A program made the position numbers and the translations under genes. 64,000 bases of DNA. It comes from Paenibacillus eucommiae (GTDB taxonomy: Bacteria > Bacillota > Bacilli > Paenibacillales > NBRC-103111). Below are positions 1 through 8,798 of this stretch, piece by piece. The stretch is taken from positions 1-64,000 of the forward strand of contig NZ_JAGGLB010000014.1 of assembly GCF_017874215.1 (NCBI RefSeq), given 5' to 3'. Every line of letters starts with the position of its first letter. Position 1 is the first letter of the stretch. The notes below the pieces were generated by a model. The model searched no databases. It saw nothing but the letters and a program-made list of their open reading frames with translations, and was not told where the DNA came from.

Positions 1-95
1 AGCCACGCGTTCCCATCTCGAACACGACCGTTAAGCCCTCCAGCGTCGATGGTACTTGAACCGCAGGGTTCTGGGAGAGTAGAACGTTGCCAAGC
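1..95 (+). rRNA. rrf: 5S ribosomal RNA, 3' part (partial)
   Basis: The first 95 bases match the 3' portion of a bacterial 5S rRNA: the CCCATCTCGAACACG loop region, then GGGAGAGTAGAACG and the terminal GTTGCCAAGC. The 5' end lies outside the window. It is the end of an rRNA operon upstream of guaB, as in the oriC region of Bacillus. Confidence 0.93.
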
Positions 96-110
96 AAAAG
101 AAAAGAAAAA

Positions 111-149
111 GAGTGTTTCTGGAAGAACTTCCAGAAACACTCTTTTTTT
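111..149 (+). terminator. Rho-independent terminator of the rRNA operon
   Basis: A perfect inverted repeat (GAGTGTTTCTGGAAG at 111-125 and its complement at 128-142) is followed by seven T residues. It sits 15 bases after the 5S end, as expected for the terminator of an rRNA operon. Confidence 0.93.
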
Positions 150-209
150 GCATGCTTACATTTCCTCCATTTGTTTCATACTAACCCAAAGCAGAGGGAG
201 GGATGCCAG

Positions 210-1472
210 TTGGTTAGAAAGATGAATTTTCTCAGGAATTTTTTCGGGTTAATCGTGATCCTTTTTTTAGGCGGATTGTTTCTAACTAATTGCTCTAATG
301 GTGGAATGGCAGTTAGGCAAGCACCCGTTTCGATCAGCTCGCCAGCCAGCTCAACAGCGCCCCAAATCACTAAAATGCTCAAATCAAGTCAAGATGCACC
401 AGCAGCACCAGCAGCACAAGTGGCACCGGAATCATTAGTACTGCCGCCACCATCGCCAGCTTCTTTTAAAAAAGGAGCTTATGCATCATCTAAACACCAA
501 AAAGTAAAAGGTATTTATGTCTCGGCCTGGTCACTAACAAGTTCTAAATTTCCTAAATTGCTTGAGCTCATGGATGCAACAGACTTAAATGCGATGGTCA
601 TTGATCTAAAGACAGATGCCGGTCAGGTTACCTATCGTTCGAGCGTTCCAATGGTGGGAAGCATTGGTGCAAATAGCAATGTGATTATTTCTGATATCAA
701 GGGAAAGATCAAACAATTAAAAGACAAGCATATTTATACGATTGCAAGAATTGTGGTGTTTAAGGATCCTTACTTAAGCATCCATCAAAAAGACTACGCA
801 TTAAAGGAAAAGTCAGGTAAAGTTTGGTTAGATCCAAAAGGAGTTGCTTGGGTAGATCCTTATAAAGAGAAGGTTTGGGAGTATAACATTCAGATTGCCA
901 AGGAAGCAGTTCAGCTTGGTTTTGATGAAATTCAATTTGATTATGTCCGGTTTCCGGAAAATGGGAAAAGGTTGGATCAGGAGGTCCGCTTTGATAATGA
1001 AAAGGGATGGTCAAAAGCGCAAGTTATAGAAGCGTTTTTGAAAAAGGCCAAGGAGGAAGTTGGCGCTTATATTTCTGCAGATGTATTTGGGTTAACGACT
1101 TCTTCTAAAGATGATATGGGAATCGGTCAGGACTGGATGTTGATCAGTAAAGAGGTTGACGTTATATCCCCCATGATTTATCCTTCTCATTACTCAAGAG
1201 GTGTATATAATATCGAAAATCCGGATTTACAGCCCTATGCAGTTGTAAACAAAGCTGTTGCAGATGCGAATAAAAAGAACGACCAATTGTATCAAGCACA
1301 GATAACTCCTGCTCTTATAAGGCCATGGTTTCAGGATTTTACTGCCACATGGGTTCACCCTCATAAGAAATACGGACTTCTTGATGTAAAAGAGCAGATA
1401 AAGGCAGCGCATGAGCTGGGGATCGAGGAGTTTTTATTATGGAATTCCGGAAGCTCCTATTCCTATCAATAA
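210..1472 (+). CDS. Putative glycoside hydrolase-like lipoprotein (DUF4015 family)
   Basis: The most likely start is TTG at 210, seven bases after GGGAGGG; an ATG at 222 is an alternative. This gives about 420 residues. The N-terminus is a lipoprotein signal: positive residues, a hydrophobic stretch, then LFLTNC with the acylated Cys at about residue 28. A low-complexity Ala/Pro/Ser linker follows. The rest matches the DUF4015 (PF13200) TIM-barrel family: KGIYVSAWS near the barrel start, IDLKTDAGQV, FDEIQFDYVRFP with acidic residues that could be catalytic, and ADVFGLTT. It is probably an extracytoplasmic carbohydrate-active protein; the substrate is unknown. In B. subtilis yaaC occupies this position between the rRNA and guaB, so this gene is a local replacement. 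Confidence 0.8.
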   Translation: MVRKMNFLRNFFGLIVILFLGGLFLTNCSNGGMAVRQAPVSISSPASSTAPQITKMLKSSQDAPAAPAAQVAPESLVLPPPSPASFKKGAYASSKHQKVKGIYVSAWSLTSSKFPKLLELMDATDLNAMVIDLKTDAGQVTYRSSVPMVGSIGANSNVIISDIKGKIKQLKDKHIYTIARIVVFKDPYLSIHQKDYALKEKSGKVWLDPKGVAWVDPYKEKVWEYNIQIAKEAVQLGFDEIQFDYVRFPENGKRLDQEVRFDNEKGWSKAQVIEAFLKKAKEEVGAYISADVFGLTTSSKDDMGIGQDWMLISKEVDVISPMIYPSHYSRGVYNIENPDLQPYAVVNKAVADANKKNDQLYQAQITPALIRPWFQDFTATWVHPHKKYGLLDVKEQIKAAHELGIEEFLLWNSGSSYSYQ

Positions 1473-1523
1473 TGGTTCAATTTGGCATACTGAAAGCTTA
1501 AACGACAATTTATGAGCTTTTCC

Positions 1524-1552
1524 TTGAATTAAAATGGGCACTTTGATAATAT
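1524..1552 (+). promoter_or_regulatory. Sigma-A-type promoter upstream of guaB
   Basis: TTGAAT (1524-1529) and TAATAT (1547-1552) are separated by 17 bases, about 40 bases before the guaB start codon. Confidence 0.6.
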
Positions 1553-1589
1553 TGCAATCATATCAATTGAACGAGGAGGAATTTTTGTT

Positions 1590-3047
1590 GTGAGGGAAGA
1601 TAAATTTGGCAAGGAAGGGTTAACCTTCGATGATGTGCTGTTGGTACCAAGAAAATCAGATGTGTTCGGTAAGGAAATAGACCTGGCGACCACACTTTCT
1701 CCTAAAGTAAAATTAAATATTCCTTTCATAAGCTCGGCTATGGATACGGTAACGGAAGCAGCTCTGGCCATAGCGATAGCGCGTGAAGGCGGCATCGGTA
1801 TTATTCATAAGAATATGTCGATTGAACAGCAAGCTGAGGAAGTGGACCGGGTCAAGAGGTCGGAGAGTGGAGTTATAACCAATCCGTTCTCACTCACAGC
1901 TGAGCATCATGTATACGATGCGGAAGAGCTTATGGCAAAGTATAGGATTTCAGGTGTTCCTATTGTCGATGAGCATAACAAACTGGTTGGTATTCTGACG
2001 AATCGCGATCTGCGCTTTGTGCATGATTATTCCATTAAGATAAGTGAAGTAATGACAAAGGAAGAATTAGTAACAGCTCCGGTGGGTACTACGCTTCAGC
2101 AGGCTGAAGGAATTCTGCAAAGGCACAAAATCGAAAAGCTTCCTCTTGTAGATGAGAAGAATGAGCTTAAAGGCTTAATTACTATTAAGGATATTGAAAA
2201 AGCGATTCAGTTCCCAAATGCCGCTAAAGATCCTCTGGGCCGCCTGCTAGTAGGAGCAGCGGTAGGAGCATCCAAAGACGTCTTAGAGAGGTCAGCGGCG
2301 CTGGTGGAGGCTGGTATAGACGTCATAGTCGTCGATTCCGCACATGGTCACCATATTCATATTGCAGATGCGGTTAGAAAACTGAGAAAGCAGTATCCTG
2401 AGCTGCCTATTATTGCCGGAAATGTAGCTACAGGGGAAGGCACTAGAGATTTAATCGAGGCAGGGGCTTCGATGATCAAAGTGGGAATTGGTCCCGGCTC
2501 GATATGTACAACTCGTGTTATTGCCGGTATTGGAGTTCCGCAGGTTACTGCTATTTACGATTGTGCTGAAGTAGGAAGAGCTTACCAAGTCCCGATTATT
2601 GCTGATGGCGGGATCAAGTATTCAGGAGATGTTGTCAAGGCTATTGCCGCGGGAGCCAGTGCGGTTATGATTGGCAGCTTGTTTGCTGGTACTGAGGAAA
2701 GTCCTGGAGAATCGGAAATTTTCCAAGGCCGCAGATTTAAGGTGTACCGGGGTATGGGGTCTCTTGCAGCTATGAAGGAAGGCAGTAAGGACCGCTATTT
2801 CCAAGAAAACGAAAGCAAGCTGGTTCCGGAAGGCATTGAAGGCCGCGTCCCTTACAAGGGACCGTTGGCTGATACGATCTATCAGCTGGTTGGAGGTCTA
2901 AGATCGGGTATGGGGTACTGTGGCGCCAAAAACATTCTTGAATTGATCCATGATACCCAGTTTGTACGCATTACGGGTGCGGGCCTTAGGGAAAGTCATC
3001 CACATGACGTGCAAATTACTAAAGAATCACCGAATTATTCGATGTAA
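1590..3047 (+). CDS. guaB: IMP dehydrogenase
   Basis: Oxidises IMP to XMP with NAD+, the first committed step of GMP synthesis, in the cytosol. The GTG start at 1590 follows GAGGAGGA by nine bases. The 485 residues carry the N-terminal barrel start (LTFDDVLLVPR), two CBS domains at roughly residues 90-205, the NAD-binding DSAHGH segment, the catalytic loop GIGPGSICTTR with its active-site Cys near residue 300, the ADGGIKYSGD phosphate-binding region and the mobile flap. The length is typical. Its place directly before dacA, pdxS, pdxT and serS matches B. subtilis. Confidence 0.98.
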   Translation: MREDKFGKEGLTFDDVLLVPRKSDVFGKEIDLATTLSPKVKLNIPFISSAMDTVTEAALAIAIAREGGIGIIHKNMSIEQQAEEVDRVKRSESGVITNPFSLTAEHHVYDAEELMAKYRISGVPIVDEHNKLVGILTNRDLRFVHDYSIKISEVMTKEELVTAPVGTTLQQAEGILQRHKIEKLPLVDEKNELKGLITIKDIEKAIQFPNAAKDPLGRLLVGAAVGASKDVLERSAALVEAGIDVIVVDSAHGHHIHIADAVRKLRKQYPELPIIAGNVATGEGTRDLIEAGASMIKVGIGPGSICTTRVIAGIGVPQVTAIYDCAEVGRAYQVPIIADGGIKYSGDVVKAIAAGASAVMIGSLFAGTEESPGESEIFQGRRFKVYRGMGSLAAMKEGSKDRYFQENESKLVPEGIEGRVPYKGPLADTIYQLVGGLRSGMGYCGAKNILELIHDTQFVRITGAGLRESHPHDVQITKESPNYSM

Positions 3048-3061
3048 ACAAACTATTTTTC

Positions 3062-3103
3062 AAAAGCAGGCAGAGGGATTGAACCTTTGTCTGCTTTTGT
3101 TTG
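3062..3103 (+). terminator. Terminator after guaB
   Basis: AAAAGCAGGCAGAGG pairs with CCTTTGTCTGCTTTT across a short loop and is followed by TGTTTGT. It separates guaB from dacA. Confidence 0.8.
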
Positions 3104-3112
3104 TCTACTAGG

Positions 3113-3139
3113 TTGTGTTACAATATTACGAGATATAAT
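3113..3139 (+). promoter_or_regulatory. Candidate dacA promoter
   Basis: A consensus -10 hexamer TATAAT lies at 3134-3139. The best -35 match, TTGTGT at 3113, is only 15 bases away, so the -35 assignment is weak. Confidence 0.4.
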
Positions 3140-3160
3140 AGAATATAGGAGAGTGAAAAA

Positions 3161-4462
3161 GTGAAGAAGTTTGTTTCCTTTAAAAGAAAAATGGCCTGGA
3201 TACTTGGTGTATGCTTACTTGCGCAAACCGTTCTTTTTCATATAAATCCTACCTCTGTGAACGCAATAGCGGGAGAGGCGGATTTAAAGCTGGACGTAAA
3301 GTCGGCGATTCTAATGGAAGCTAGCACAGGTCAGGTTATCTACGAATACAATGCGGACGAGCCGCTGCCGCCTGCTAGTATGACAAAGATGATGACCGAA
3401 TATTTAACGCTTGAAGCTATAAAGGATGGAAAATTAAACTGGGATGATATCGTGACTGCCAGCAAGAACGCTGCTGAGGTAACCGGTTCAGGACAGTTAA
3501 TCGCTGAAAATGAGAAATTAACTGTAAAACAGATGTTTTCAGCGATGTCGATCTATTCAGCAAATGATGCTTCTGTTGCTCTTGCCGAACGATTGGGAGG
3601 TACAGAAGAGAAATTCGTACAGATGATGAACGATAAGGCCAGAGAATTAGGATTGTCTGATCAGGCCCATTTCATTGATCCTACGGGATTATCCAGGGCT
3701 GACTTGAAGAACGTGGCACCGAGCATTCAGGGAGAGACCTTAATGAGTGCAAGGGACTCTGCCAAGCTCGCCTACAATATTATTAAGGATCACAAAGAGG
3801 TTCTGGAATTCACCAAAATTCCTGCACAGAAATTGAGGGAAAGAGATAAGGATCCAATGATCAATTGGAACTATATGCTGGAGGGAAATGCTAATAGCTC
3901 TGGCTTAAAGATGTATGCTTACCCTGGGCTGGACGGTTTGAAGACTGGAAGCACCGATGATGCCGGCTATTGCTTTACAGGTACAGTTGAGCGTGATGGT
4001 ATGCGTCTGATTAGCGTCGTTATGGGAACTGTAGGAAAGATTACTAAACGTTTTGATGAAACAAGAAAGCTGCTCGATTATGGTTTTACCAATTATGAGA
4101 TTAAAACCGTATTAAATGCAGATACAGAAATAGAATCCTTAAAATTAGTGAATATTAAAAAGGGTGTACAAACTAAGGTTTCTCTTGTGACTGGTGGAAA
4201 TATGACTTTTGTAGTAAAAAAAGGAACCAAAGATGAAGAATTCAATATAACAGCTGAACAGGTCGAAGAGAGCAAACTGGTTGCTCCTATAGAGAAAGGC
4301 GCCAAGCTTGGTACAGTAAAGGTTACTTATGATGGGAATGAGAAGACGATAGATTTGGTTGCCAAGGATGAAGTAGAGAAAGCCGGGATGTTTCGTTTGT
4401 TCTTCCGGGGCATCAAAAACTTTTTCACCGATATGTTCCAAGGTATTAAAGACATGTTCTAG
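3161..4462 (+). CDS. dacA: D-alanyl-D-alanine carboxypeptidase (PBP5 type)
   Basis: Low-molecular-weight penicillin-binding protein that trims the terminal D-Ala from peptidoglycan pentapeptides at the outer face of the membrane. The GTG start at 3161 follows AGGAGAG. It has an N-terminal signal peptide (hydrophobic stretch about residues 11-35), the catalytic SxxK motif S73-M-T-K76, S133-A-N135 and K261-T-G, a PBP5 C-terminal beta domain, and a final amphipathic helix rich in Phe, Ile and Lys that would anchor it to the membrane. At 433 residues the length is normal. It lies between guaB and pdxS as in Bacillus. Confidence 0.97.
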   Translation: MKKFVSFKRKMAWILGVCLLAQTVLFHINPTSVNAIAGEADLKLDVKSAILMEASTGQVIYEYNADEPLPPASMTKMMTEYLTLEAIKDGKLNWDDIVTASKNAAEVTGSGQLIAENEKLTVKQMFSAMSIYSANDASVALAERLGGTEEKFVQMMNDKARELGLSDQAHFIDPTGLSRADLKNVAPSIQGETLMSARDSAKLAYNIIKDHKEVLEFTKIPAQKLRERDKDPMINWNYMLEGNANSSGLKMYAYPGLDGLKTGSTDDAGYCFTGTVERDGMRLISVVMGTVGKITKRFDETRKLLDYGFTNYEIKTVLNADTEIESLKLVNIKKGVQTKVSLVTGGNMTFVVKKGTKDEEFNITAEQVEESKLVAPIEKGAKLGTVKVTYDGNEKTIDLVAKDEVEKAGMFRLFFRGIKNFFTDMFQGIKDMF

Positions 4463-4561
4463 TACGAACTAGTACGAAAAATAGGTTGTATAATGTACCC
4501 TCATCATGTAAAATATTTGTTTAGAAGTTTACAATCGAAACATGTAGGGAACTGCATGATT

Positions 4562-4591
4562 TTGACATAAAAATATCAGGTAAGCTTAAAA
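4562..4591 (+). promoter_or_regulatory. Candidate pdxST promoter
   Basis: TTGACA (4562-4567) is followed 18 bases later by TTAAAA (4586-4591), about 40 bases before the pdxS start. No PdxR-type site was recognised. Confidence 0.45.
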
Positions 4592-4632
4592 ATGTTTTCC
4601 ACAAGGAAAACTCTTAGGAGGAGTAAGAACAG

Positions 4633-5514
4633 ATGGAAACAGGTACACCGAGAGTTAAAAGAGGAATGGCTGAAATGCAAAAGGGTGGCGTCATCATGGA
4701 CGTCATGAATGCTGAGCAAGCAAAGATCGCTGAGGCTGCTGGCGCGTCCGCAGTTATGGCTTTGGAACGAGTACCTGCAGATATCCGTGCAGCTGGTGGC
4801 GTAGCCCGTATGGCTGATCCTACTGTTCTAGAGCAAGTAATGGCAGTTGTCTCCATTCCTGTAATGGCGAAAGCAAGAATTGGCCATTTCGTTGAAGCTA
4901 AGATTCTTGAAACATTGGGTGCTGACTATATTGATGAAAGTGAAGTATTGACTCCTGCGGATGAAGTATTTCACATTAATAAAAAAGACTTTACGGTTCC
5001 CTTTGTTTGTGGAGCCAGAGATTTAGGCGAAGCTTTGCGCCGTATTGGCGAAGGTGCCTCCATGCTTCGTACTAAGGGCGAGCCAGGAACTGGCAACATT
5101 GTAGAAGCCGTTCGTCATATGCGTATGATCGTTGGACAAATTCGTAAGGTACAAGCTCTGTCCCTTGATGAATTGATGGCTGAAGCCAAAAACTTAGGAG
5201 CTCCTTACGAGCTGCTTCTGAACGTACACCAAACAGGCAAACTGCCAGTTGTAAACTTTGCTGCGGGTGGAGTATCTACGCCTGCTGATGCTGCTCTTAT
5301 GATGCATTTAGGTGCTGACGGTATTTTTGTAGGATCCGGTATTTTCAAATCCGAAAACCCTGAGAAATTTGCCAGAGCAATCGTTGAGGCGACAACTCAC
5401 TATACAGATTACAAACTCATTGCTGAAGTTTCCAAAAATCTGGGAGCCCCAATGAAAGGAATCGAAATTTCCAAAATTGAGGCTTCCCAGCGGATGCAGG
5501 AGCGCGGCTGGTAA
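4633..5514 (+). CDS. pdxS: Pyridoxal 5'-phosphate synthase, synthase subunit
   Basis: Makes PLP from ribose 5-phosphate, glyceraldehyde 3-phosphate and ammonia supplied by PdxT. The ATG start follows TAGGAGGAG. The 293 residues form the expected TIM barrel. The two catalytic lysines are visible as K80 in PVMAKARIGH and K148 in RTKGEPGTGN. GGVSTPADAALM and GADGIFVGSGIF form the phosphate-binding loops. The stop codon overlaps the pdxT start, so the pair is translationally coupled. Confidence 0.98.
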   Translation: METGTPRVKRGMAEMQKGGVIMDVMNAEQAKIAEAAGASAVMALERVPADIRAAGGVARMADPTVLEQVMAVVSIPVMAKARIGHFVEAKILETLGADYIDESEVLTPADEVFHINKKDFTVPFVCGARDLGEALRRIGEGASMLRTKGEPGTGNIVEAVRHMRMIVGQIRKVQALSLDELMAEAKNLGAPYELLLNVHQTGKLPVVNFAAGGVSTPADAALMMHLGADGIFVGSGIFKSENPEKFARAIVEATTHYTDYKLIAEVSKNLGAPMKGIEISKIEASQRMQERGW

Positions 5515-6092
5515 TGATCAAGATCGGAGTTCTTGCCCTTCAAGGTGCAGTAGCGGAGCATATCCGGGGAATTGAACAATCGGGTGCCCAAGGTATTGCA
5601 ATTAAAAGAATTGAGCAGTTGGATGAAATTCAGGGAATTATTATTCCTGGTGGTGAAAGCACAACGATCGGTAAGCTGATGCGCACCTATCATTTCATCG
5701 AAAGCCTGCAGCAATTTTCCGAACGGGGAAAACCGATATTCGGAACTTGTGCAGGACTTATCCTTATTGCCAAGGAAATAACCGGACAAGCTGAAGCCCA
5801 TCTGAAGCTGATGGATATGACAGTTGCCCGCAATGCCTTTGGACGGCAGCGTGAGAGCTTCGAAACGGATTTGCCGTTGAAAGGGATCGAAGAAAAGGTG
5901 CGGGCCGTTTTCATACGGGCGCCTCTTATTGAAAAGGTTGGAGCCGGTGTTGATGTGCTCTCAACTTATCAGGATCAGATTGTAGCAGCGCAGCAGGGTC
6001 ACCTGCTGGCCGCTTCCTTCCATCCTGAGCTTACGGATGACTACCGGATGCATGCTTATTTTCTAGATATGGTGAAGCAAAGCCAGGCATAA
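5514..6092 (+). CDS. pdxT: Pyridoxal 5'-phosphate synthase, glutaminase subunit
   Basis: Class I glutamine amidotransferase that hydrolyses glutamine and channels ammonia to PdxS. At 192 residues it has the full catalytic triad: C79 in GTCAGL, and H170 and E172 in SFHPELT. The GGEST oxyanion loop lies near residue 47. The start codon overlaps the last base of pdxS, which fits a complex with equal subunit numbers. Confidence 0.97.
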   Translation: MIKIGVLALQGAVAEHIRGIEQSGAQGIAIKRIEQLDEIQGIIIPGGESTTIGKLMRTYHFIESLQQFSERGKPIFGTCAGLILIAKEITGQAEAHLKLMDMTVARNAFGRQRESFETDLPLKGIEEKVRAVFIRAPLIEKVGAGVDVLSTYQDQIVAAQQGHLLAASFHPELTDDYRMHAYFLDMVKQSQA

Positions 6093-6102
6093 TTCAAGCT
6101 GA

Positions 6103-6143
6103 CAAGCACCTTATAGTTACCGTTCATACGGTATGGGTGCTTG
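6103..6143 (+). other. Nested hairpin between pdxT and serS
   Basis: CAAGCACC (6103-6110) pairs with GGTGCTTG (6136-6143), and inside it TACCGT pairs with ACGGTA around TCAT. No T tract follows, so it is more likely an mRNA stabiliser, processing site or weak attenuator than a terminator. T-box features were not seen. Confidence 0.4.
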
Positions 6144-6186
6144 CTTCCATATAATCAACTATTTTGCGCTAACGGAGGAATCTTCC

Positions 6187-7464
6187 TTGTTTGATGTAAA
6201 ACTACTTCGCAACGATTTGGCGGCTGTTCAAGCAGCTATGGAGAACCGCGGAAAGCGGATAGAAGAACTAAACGGCTTTACGGAATTAGACCTGAAGCGC
6301 AGAGAACTGCTTCAAGAGGCCGAGCAACTGAAAAACCGCCGCAATGTTGTTTCCCAGGAGGTTGCCCTGCGCAAACGTTCCGGAGAAAATGCCGATGAGC
6401 TAATCGCAGAAATGAAGGTCGTTGGAGAGCGGATCAAAGAGCTTGATGACATTATCAGAGGCTTGGACGAAGAATTACAGCTAATCCTGCTGGCCATTCC
6501 TAATATGCCGCATCATACGGTTCCTGTAGGCGCTTCGGAAGAAGATAACGTGGAGCTTAGACGTGTCGGTGATGTGCCACAGCCAGCTTTTGAAATAAAG
6601 CCTCATTGGGAAGTCGCTCAAGAGCTTGGCATTCTCGATTTTGAAGCAGCTGCTAAGGTTACGGGCTCACGCTTTGTTTTCTACAAAGGTCTTGGAGCAC
6701 GTTTAGAGCGGGCTTTATTGAACTTTATGATGGATTTGCATAGCGACGAGCATGGCTACCAGGAAATGCTGCCTCCTTATATTGTTAATCGGGACAGCTT
6801 GACAGGTACGGGCCAGCTTCCGAAGTTTGAAGAAGATGTCTTTAAGCTGAAGGATTCCGATTATTTCCTGATTCCAACAGCTGAGGTTCCACTTACAAAT
6901 TACCATCGTGACGAAATTCTGCATGATGAGCAGCTGCCGGTAAATTTTGTAGCTTTCAGCGCATGCTTTCGCTCGGAAGCAGGATCAGCAGGGCGCGATA
7001 CCCGCGGGTTGATTCGTCAGCATCAGTTCAACAAAATTGAGCTGGTCAAGCTGGTTAAGCCTGAAGATTCGTACGATGAGCTGGAAAAGCTCACACAACA
7101 CGCTGAGAAGGTCTTACAGCTGTTGAAGCTTCCATATAGGGTTTTGACCCTTTGCACGGCTGACGTAGGCTTCTCGTCCGCCAAAACGAACGATATTGAG
7201 GTGTGGCTACCAAGCAGCGGCACTTATCGTGAAATTTCGTCCTGTAGTAACTTTGAGGATTTCCAGGCACGCAGGGCCAATATCCGTTTCCGCAGAGATG
7301 CCAAAGCTAAGCCAGAGCTCGTACATACGCTCAATGGCTCGGGTCTGGCGCTTGGAAGAACTGTAGCGGCTATTCTGGAAAATTATCAGCAGGCGGATGG
7401 TTCTGTGACGGTTCCTGACGTTCTGGTTCCCTATATGAGGGTAAAGGTTATTAGCAAAAATTAG
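6187..7464 (+). CDS. serS: Serine--tRNA ligase
   Basis: Class II aminoacyl-tRNA synthetase that charges tRNA-Ser. The start is placed at TTG 6187, seven bases after GGAGGA; this gives MFDVKLLRNDL and 425 residues, the usual length, whereas the ATG at 6133 adds a tail unlike the family. An N-terminal antiparallel coiled-coil arm spans about residues 25-105. Motif 2 (FRSEAGSAGRDTRGLIRQHQF) and motif 3 (NGSGLALGRT) are present, as is the serine-binding TAEVPLTN segment. A tRNA-Ser gene follows directly. Confidence 0.97.
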   Translation: MFDVKLLRNDLAAVQAAMENRGKRIEELNGFTELDLKRRELLQEAEQLKNRRNVVSQEVALRKRSGENADELIAEMKVVGERIKELDDIIRGLDEELQLILLAIPNMPHHTVPVGASEEDNVELRRVGDVPQPAFEIKPHWEVAQELGILDFEAAAKVTGSRFVFYKGLGARLERALLNFMMDLHSDEHGYQEMLPPYIVNRDSLTGTGQLPKFEEDVFKLKDSDYFLIPTAEVPLTNYHRDEILHDEQLPVNFVAFSACFRSEAGSAGRDTRGLIRQHQFNKIELVKLVKPEDSYDELEKLTQHAEKVLQLLKLPYRVLTLCTADVGFSSAKTNDIEVWLPSSGTYREISSCSNFEDFQARRANIRFRRDAKAKPELVHTLNGSGLALGRTVAAILENYQQADGSVTVPDVLVPYMRVKVISKN

Positions 7465-7503
7465 AGTGAATATTCATGTGAAAATTAAAGTAAAAATTAG
7501 AGC

Positions 7504-7532
7504 TTGAAATGGCAAAGCGTATATGTTAAAAT
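7504..7532 (+). promoter_or_regulatory. Promoter for tRNA-Ser
   Basis: TTGAAA (7504-7509), a 17-base spacer and TAAAAT (7527-7532) form a near-consensus sigma-A promoter about 75 bases before the tRNA. Confidence 0.65.
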
Positions 7533-7607
7533 GCTCTTTGTGACCACATTAGAAAGTTTAGCTTTTTGAAGCGGCACATGTTTCCTGCTAGCAGGAGACG
7601 TCAGCTT

Positions 7608-7694
7608 GGAGAGGTGGTCGAGTGGTTTAAGGCAGCGGTCTTGAAAACCGCCGAGGTCGCAAGGTCTCCGTGGGTTCGAATCCCACCCTCTCCG
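7608..7694 (+). tRNA. tRNA-Ser (anticodon UGA)
   Basis: An 87-base cloverleaf: acceptor GGAGAGG pairs with CCTCTCC, the anticodon loop is CTTGAAA (anticodon TGA), there is a long class II variable arm typical of tRNA-Ser, and the T arm is GTGGGTTCGAATCCCAC. CCA is not encoded. B. subtilis has a tRNA-Ser at the same place after serS. Confidence 0.97.
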
Positions 7695-7726
7695 TATTAT
7701 TTTTCTAGAAAATGATTTAGCTTACT

Positions 7727-7763
7727 AAGCCATGTGATCCTAATTGGATCATGTGGCTTTTTT
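7727..7763 (+). terminator. Terminator after tRNA-Ser
   Basis: AAGCCATGTGATCC (7727-7740) and GGATCATGTGGCTT (7746-7759) form a 14-base-pair stem with a five-base loop, followed by a T run. Confidence 0.88.
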
Positions 7764-7826
7764 AACTTTTAGGACAAGTATAAAAAGCTTAAAGCTTCCG
7801 CATTTTATATAGGTGGAGGTGAGAGG

Positions 7827-8174
7827 ATGAGCAAGCCAGATAAACCGGTAATCAATCAGGAGAGGCTCGTGGAGGAATGGAAGGCAACCTTGCCAGAAAC
7901 CCTGGAAGCATCGGACCAAGCCCGGATATGGGCTGATGAGAGCAATCCGCAAGCACTGCGCGTTCATATTACAACAGCTGGGCATACCGGCTATACGTTT
8001 GATTTTATGGTGACCTATGTGGATTCCCGGGAAGTGAAAGTAGAACTGGTGGATGTGGAGCAGGGGCAGACTCATATTGATGAGCACAGTGACATTGTAC
8101 AGGGATTAATAAATGACTATGTCAGACATATTCATGAGTGCGCACAGGCTCTTAAAAAGGTCACGCACGCTTAA
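7827..8174 (+). CDS. Conserved hypothetical protein, 115 aa
   Basis: The ORF begins with ATG after GGTGGAGGTGAG, a strong ribosome-binding site, and directly follows the tRNA terminator. It encodes a small acidic soluble protein with no signal peptide or membrane segment. A mixed alpha/beta middle (RVHITTAGHTGYTFDFMVTYVDSREV) precedes a His-containing helical C-terminus. I do not recognise the family. Two more small ORFs follow on the same strand, the second a spore protein. Confidence 0.7.
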   Translation: MSKPDKPVINQERLVEEWKATLPETLEASDQARIWADESNPQALRVHITTAGHTGYTFDFMVTYVDSREVKVELVDVEQGQTHIDEHSDIVQGLINDYVRHIHECAQALKKVTHA

Positions 8175-8200
8175 TTATGGTTATGGGAGGCAGATTAAGC

Positions 8201-8347
8201 ATGACGCAACAGAAGAGCAGGGATAAGAATCTGCAAAACGTCGTCAAGGATCTGGATAAAACAGCTGTAAATAGCCATCAAGCCCAGCAAGTGCAGCAGC
8301 AAACCAATGATCGCAGACACAAGGATGCTTTGAATCATGAGGAATAA
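8201..8347 (+). CDS. Small hydrophilic hypothetical protein, 48 aa
   Basis: ATG at 8201 is preceded by ATGGGAGGC about nine bases upstream. The 48 residues are highly charged and Gln-rich (HQAQQVQQQTNDRRH), without hydrophobic segments. Composition and position beside an SspP-type gene suggest a spore-associated small protein, but it matches no small acid-soluble spore protein family I can name. The function is unknown. Confidence 0.5.
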   Translation: MTQQKSRDKNLQNVVKDLDKTAVNSHQAQQVQQQTNDRRHKDALNHEE

Positions 8348-8529
8348 AGGCTAAGGCTGATGTTAATGCTAATCTAATGCAATTAGCCCCTTAGCTAGAG
8401 CATGCTTAGGAATGCTGCATAGTAAAATACTGTTTAATAAATAGTGTTTAGCAATATATGCCTAGCTTCTAACGCTTAGCAAATACACGAATACAACTAA
8501 TCCTATTATTAATGTGGGGAGCTGTCTAC

Positions 8530-8676
8530 ATGTCTAAACCAAAAACTCAGCCTGTAGGATCAGGGGAACCAAGTCGGGAAAGAGAAGATAAAGGTTCCAT
8601 AAACGAGCCGCTATCTGGTTCCAAAAAAGTAAAAAATGCGCAGCATTCCCGTCAAAATCATGGCGAGGGCTCCTAG
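8530..8676 (+). CDS. sspP: Small acid-soluble spore protein, SspP-like
   Basis: A 48-residue ORF with ATG at 8530 behind GGGGAG. Its C-terminal half, EPLSGSKKVKNAQHSRQNHGEGS, matches the pattern of the minor small acid-soluble protein SspP (EPL.GSKKVKN...TRQ.H); the N-terminal half is more divergent. Such proteins are made in the forespore and packed in the spore core. A terminator follows at once. It supports a spore-forming Bacillales host. Confidence 0.75.
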   Translation: MSKPKTQPVGSGEPSREREDKGSINEPLSGSKKVKNAQHSRQNHGEGS

Positions 8677-8692
8677 CACCTATAACCTATGA

Positions 8693-8723
8693 ACCGTCTG
8701 GTAAATTACCAGGCGGTTTTTTG
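8693..8723 (+). terminator. Terminator after the sspP-like gene
   Basis: ACCGTCTGGTAA pairs with TTACCAGGCGGT (one G-T pair) across a very short loop, followed by TTTTTTG. Confidence 0.88.
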
Positions 8724-8798
8724 TTCTGGGTTTATTAGAAATAAGTTTGGGGTGTGCCTGGAGTGGAAAATTTCTGATTTCACAGTGAAGCATAAGGA

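Noticed and set aside
87..209. N-terminal extension of the first lipoprotein gene to ATG 87
   Set aside because: It would start inside the 5S rRNA and read through the rRNA terminator; TTG 210 has a proper ribosome-binding site and gives a normal signal peptide.
6093..6186. T-box leader upstream of serS
   Set aside because: The gap is under 100 bases and has neither the T-box sequence nor an antiterminator/terminator pair.
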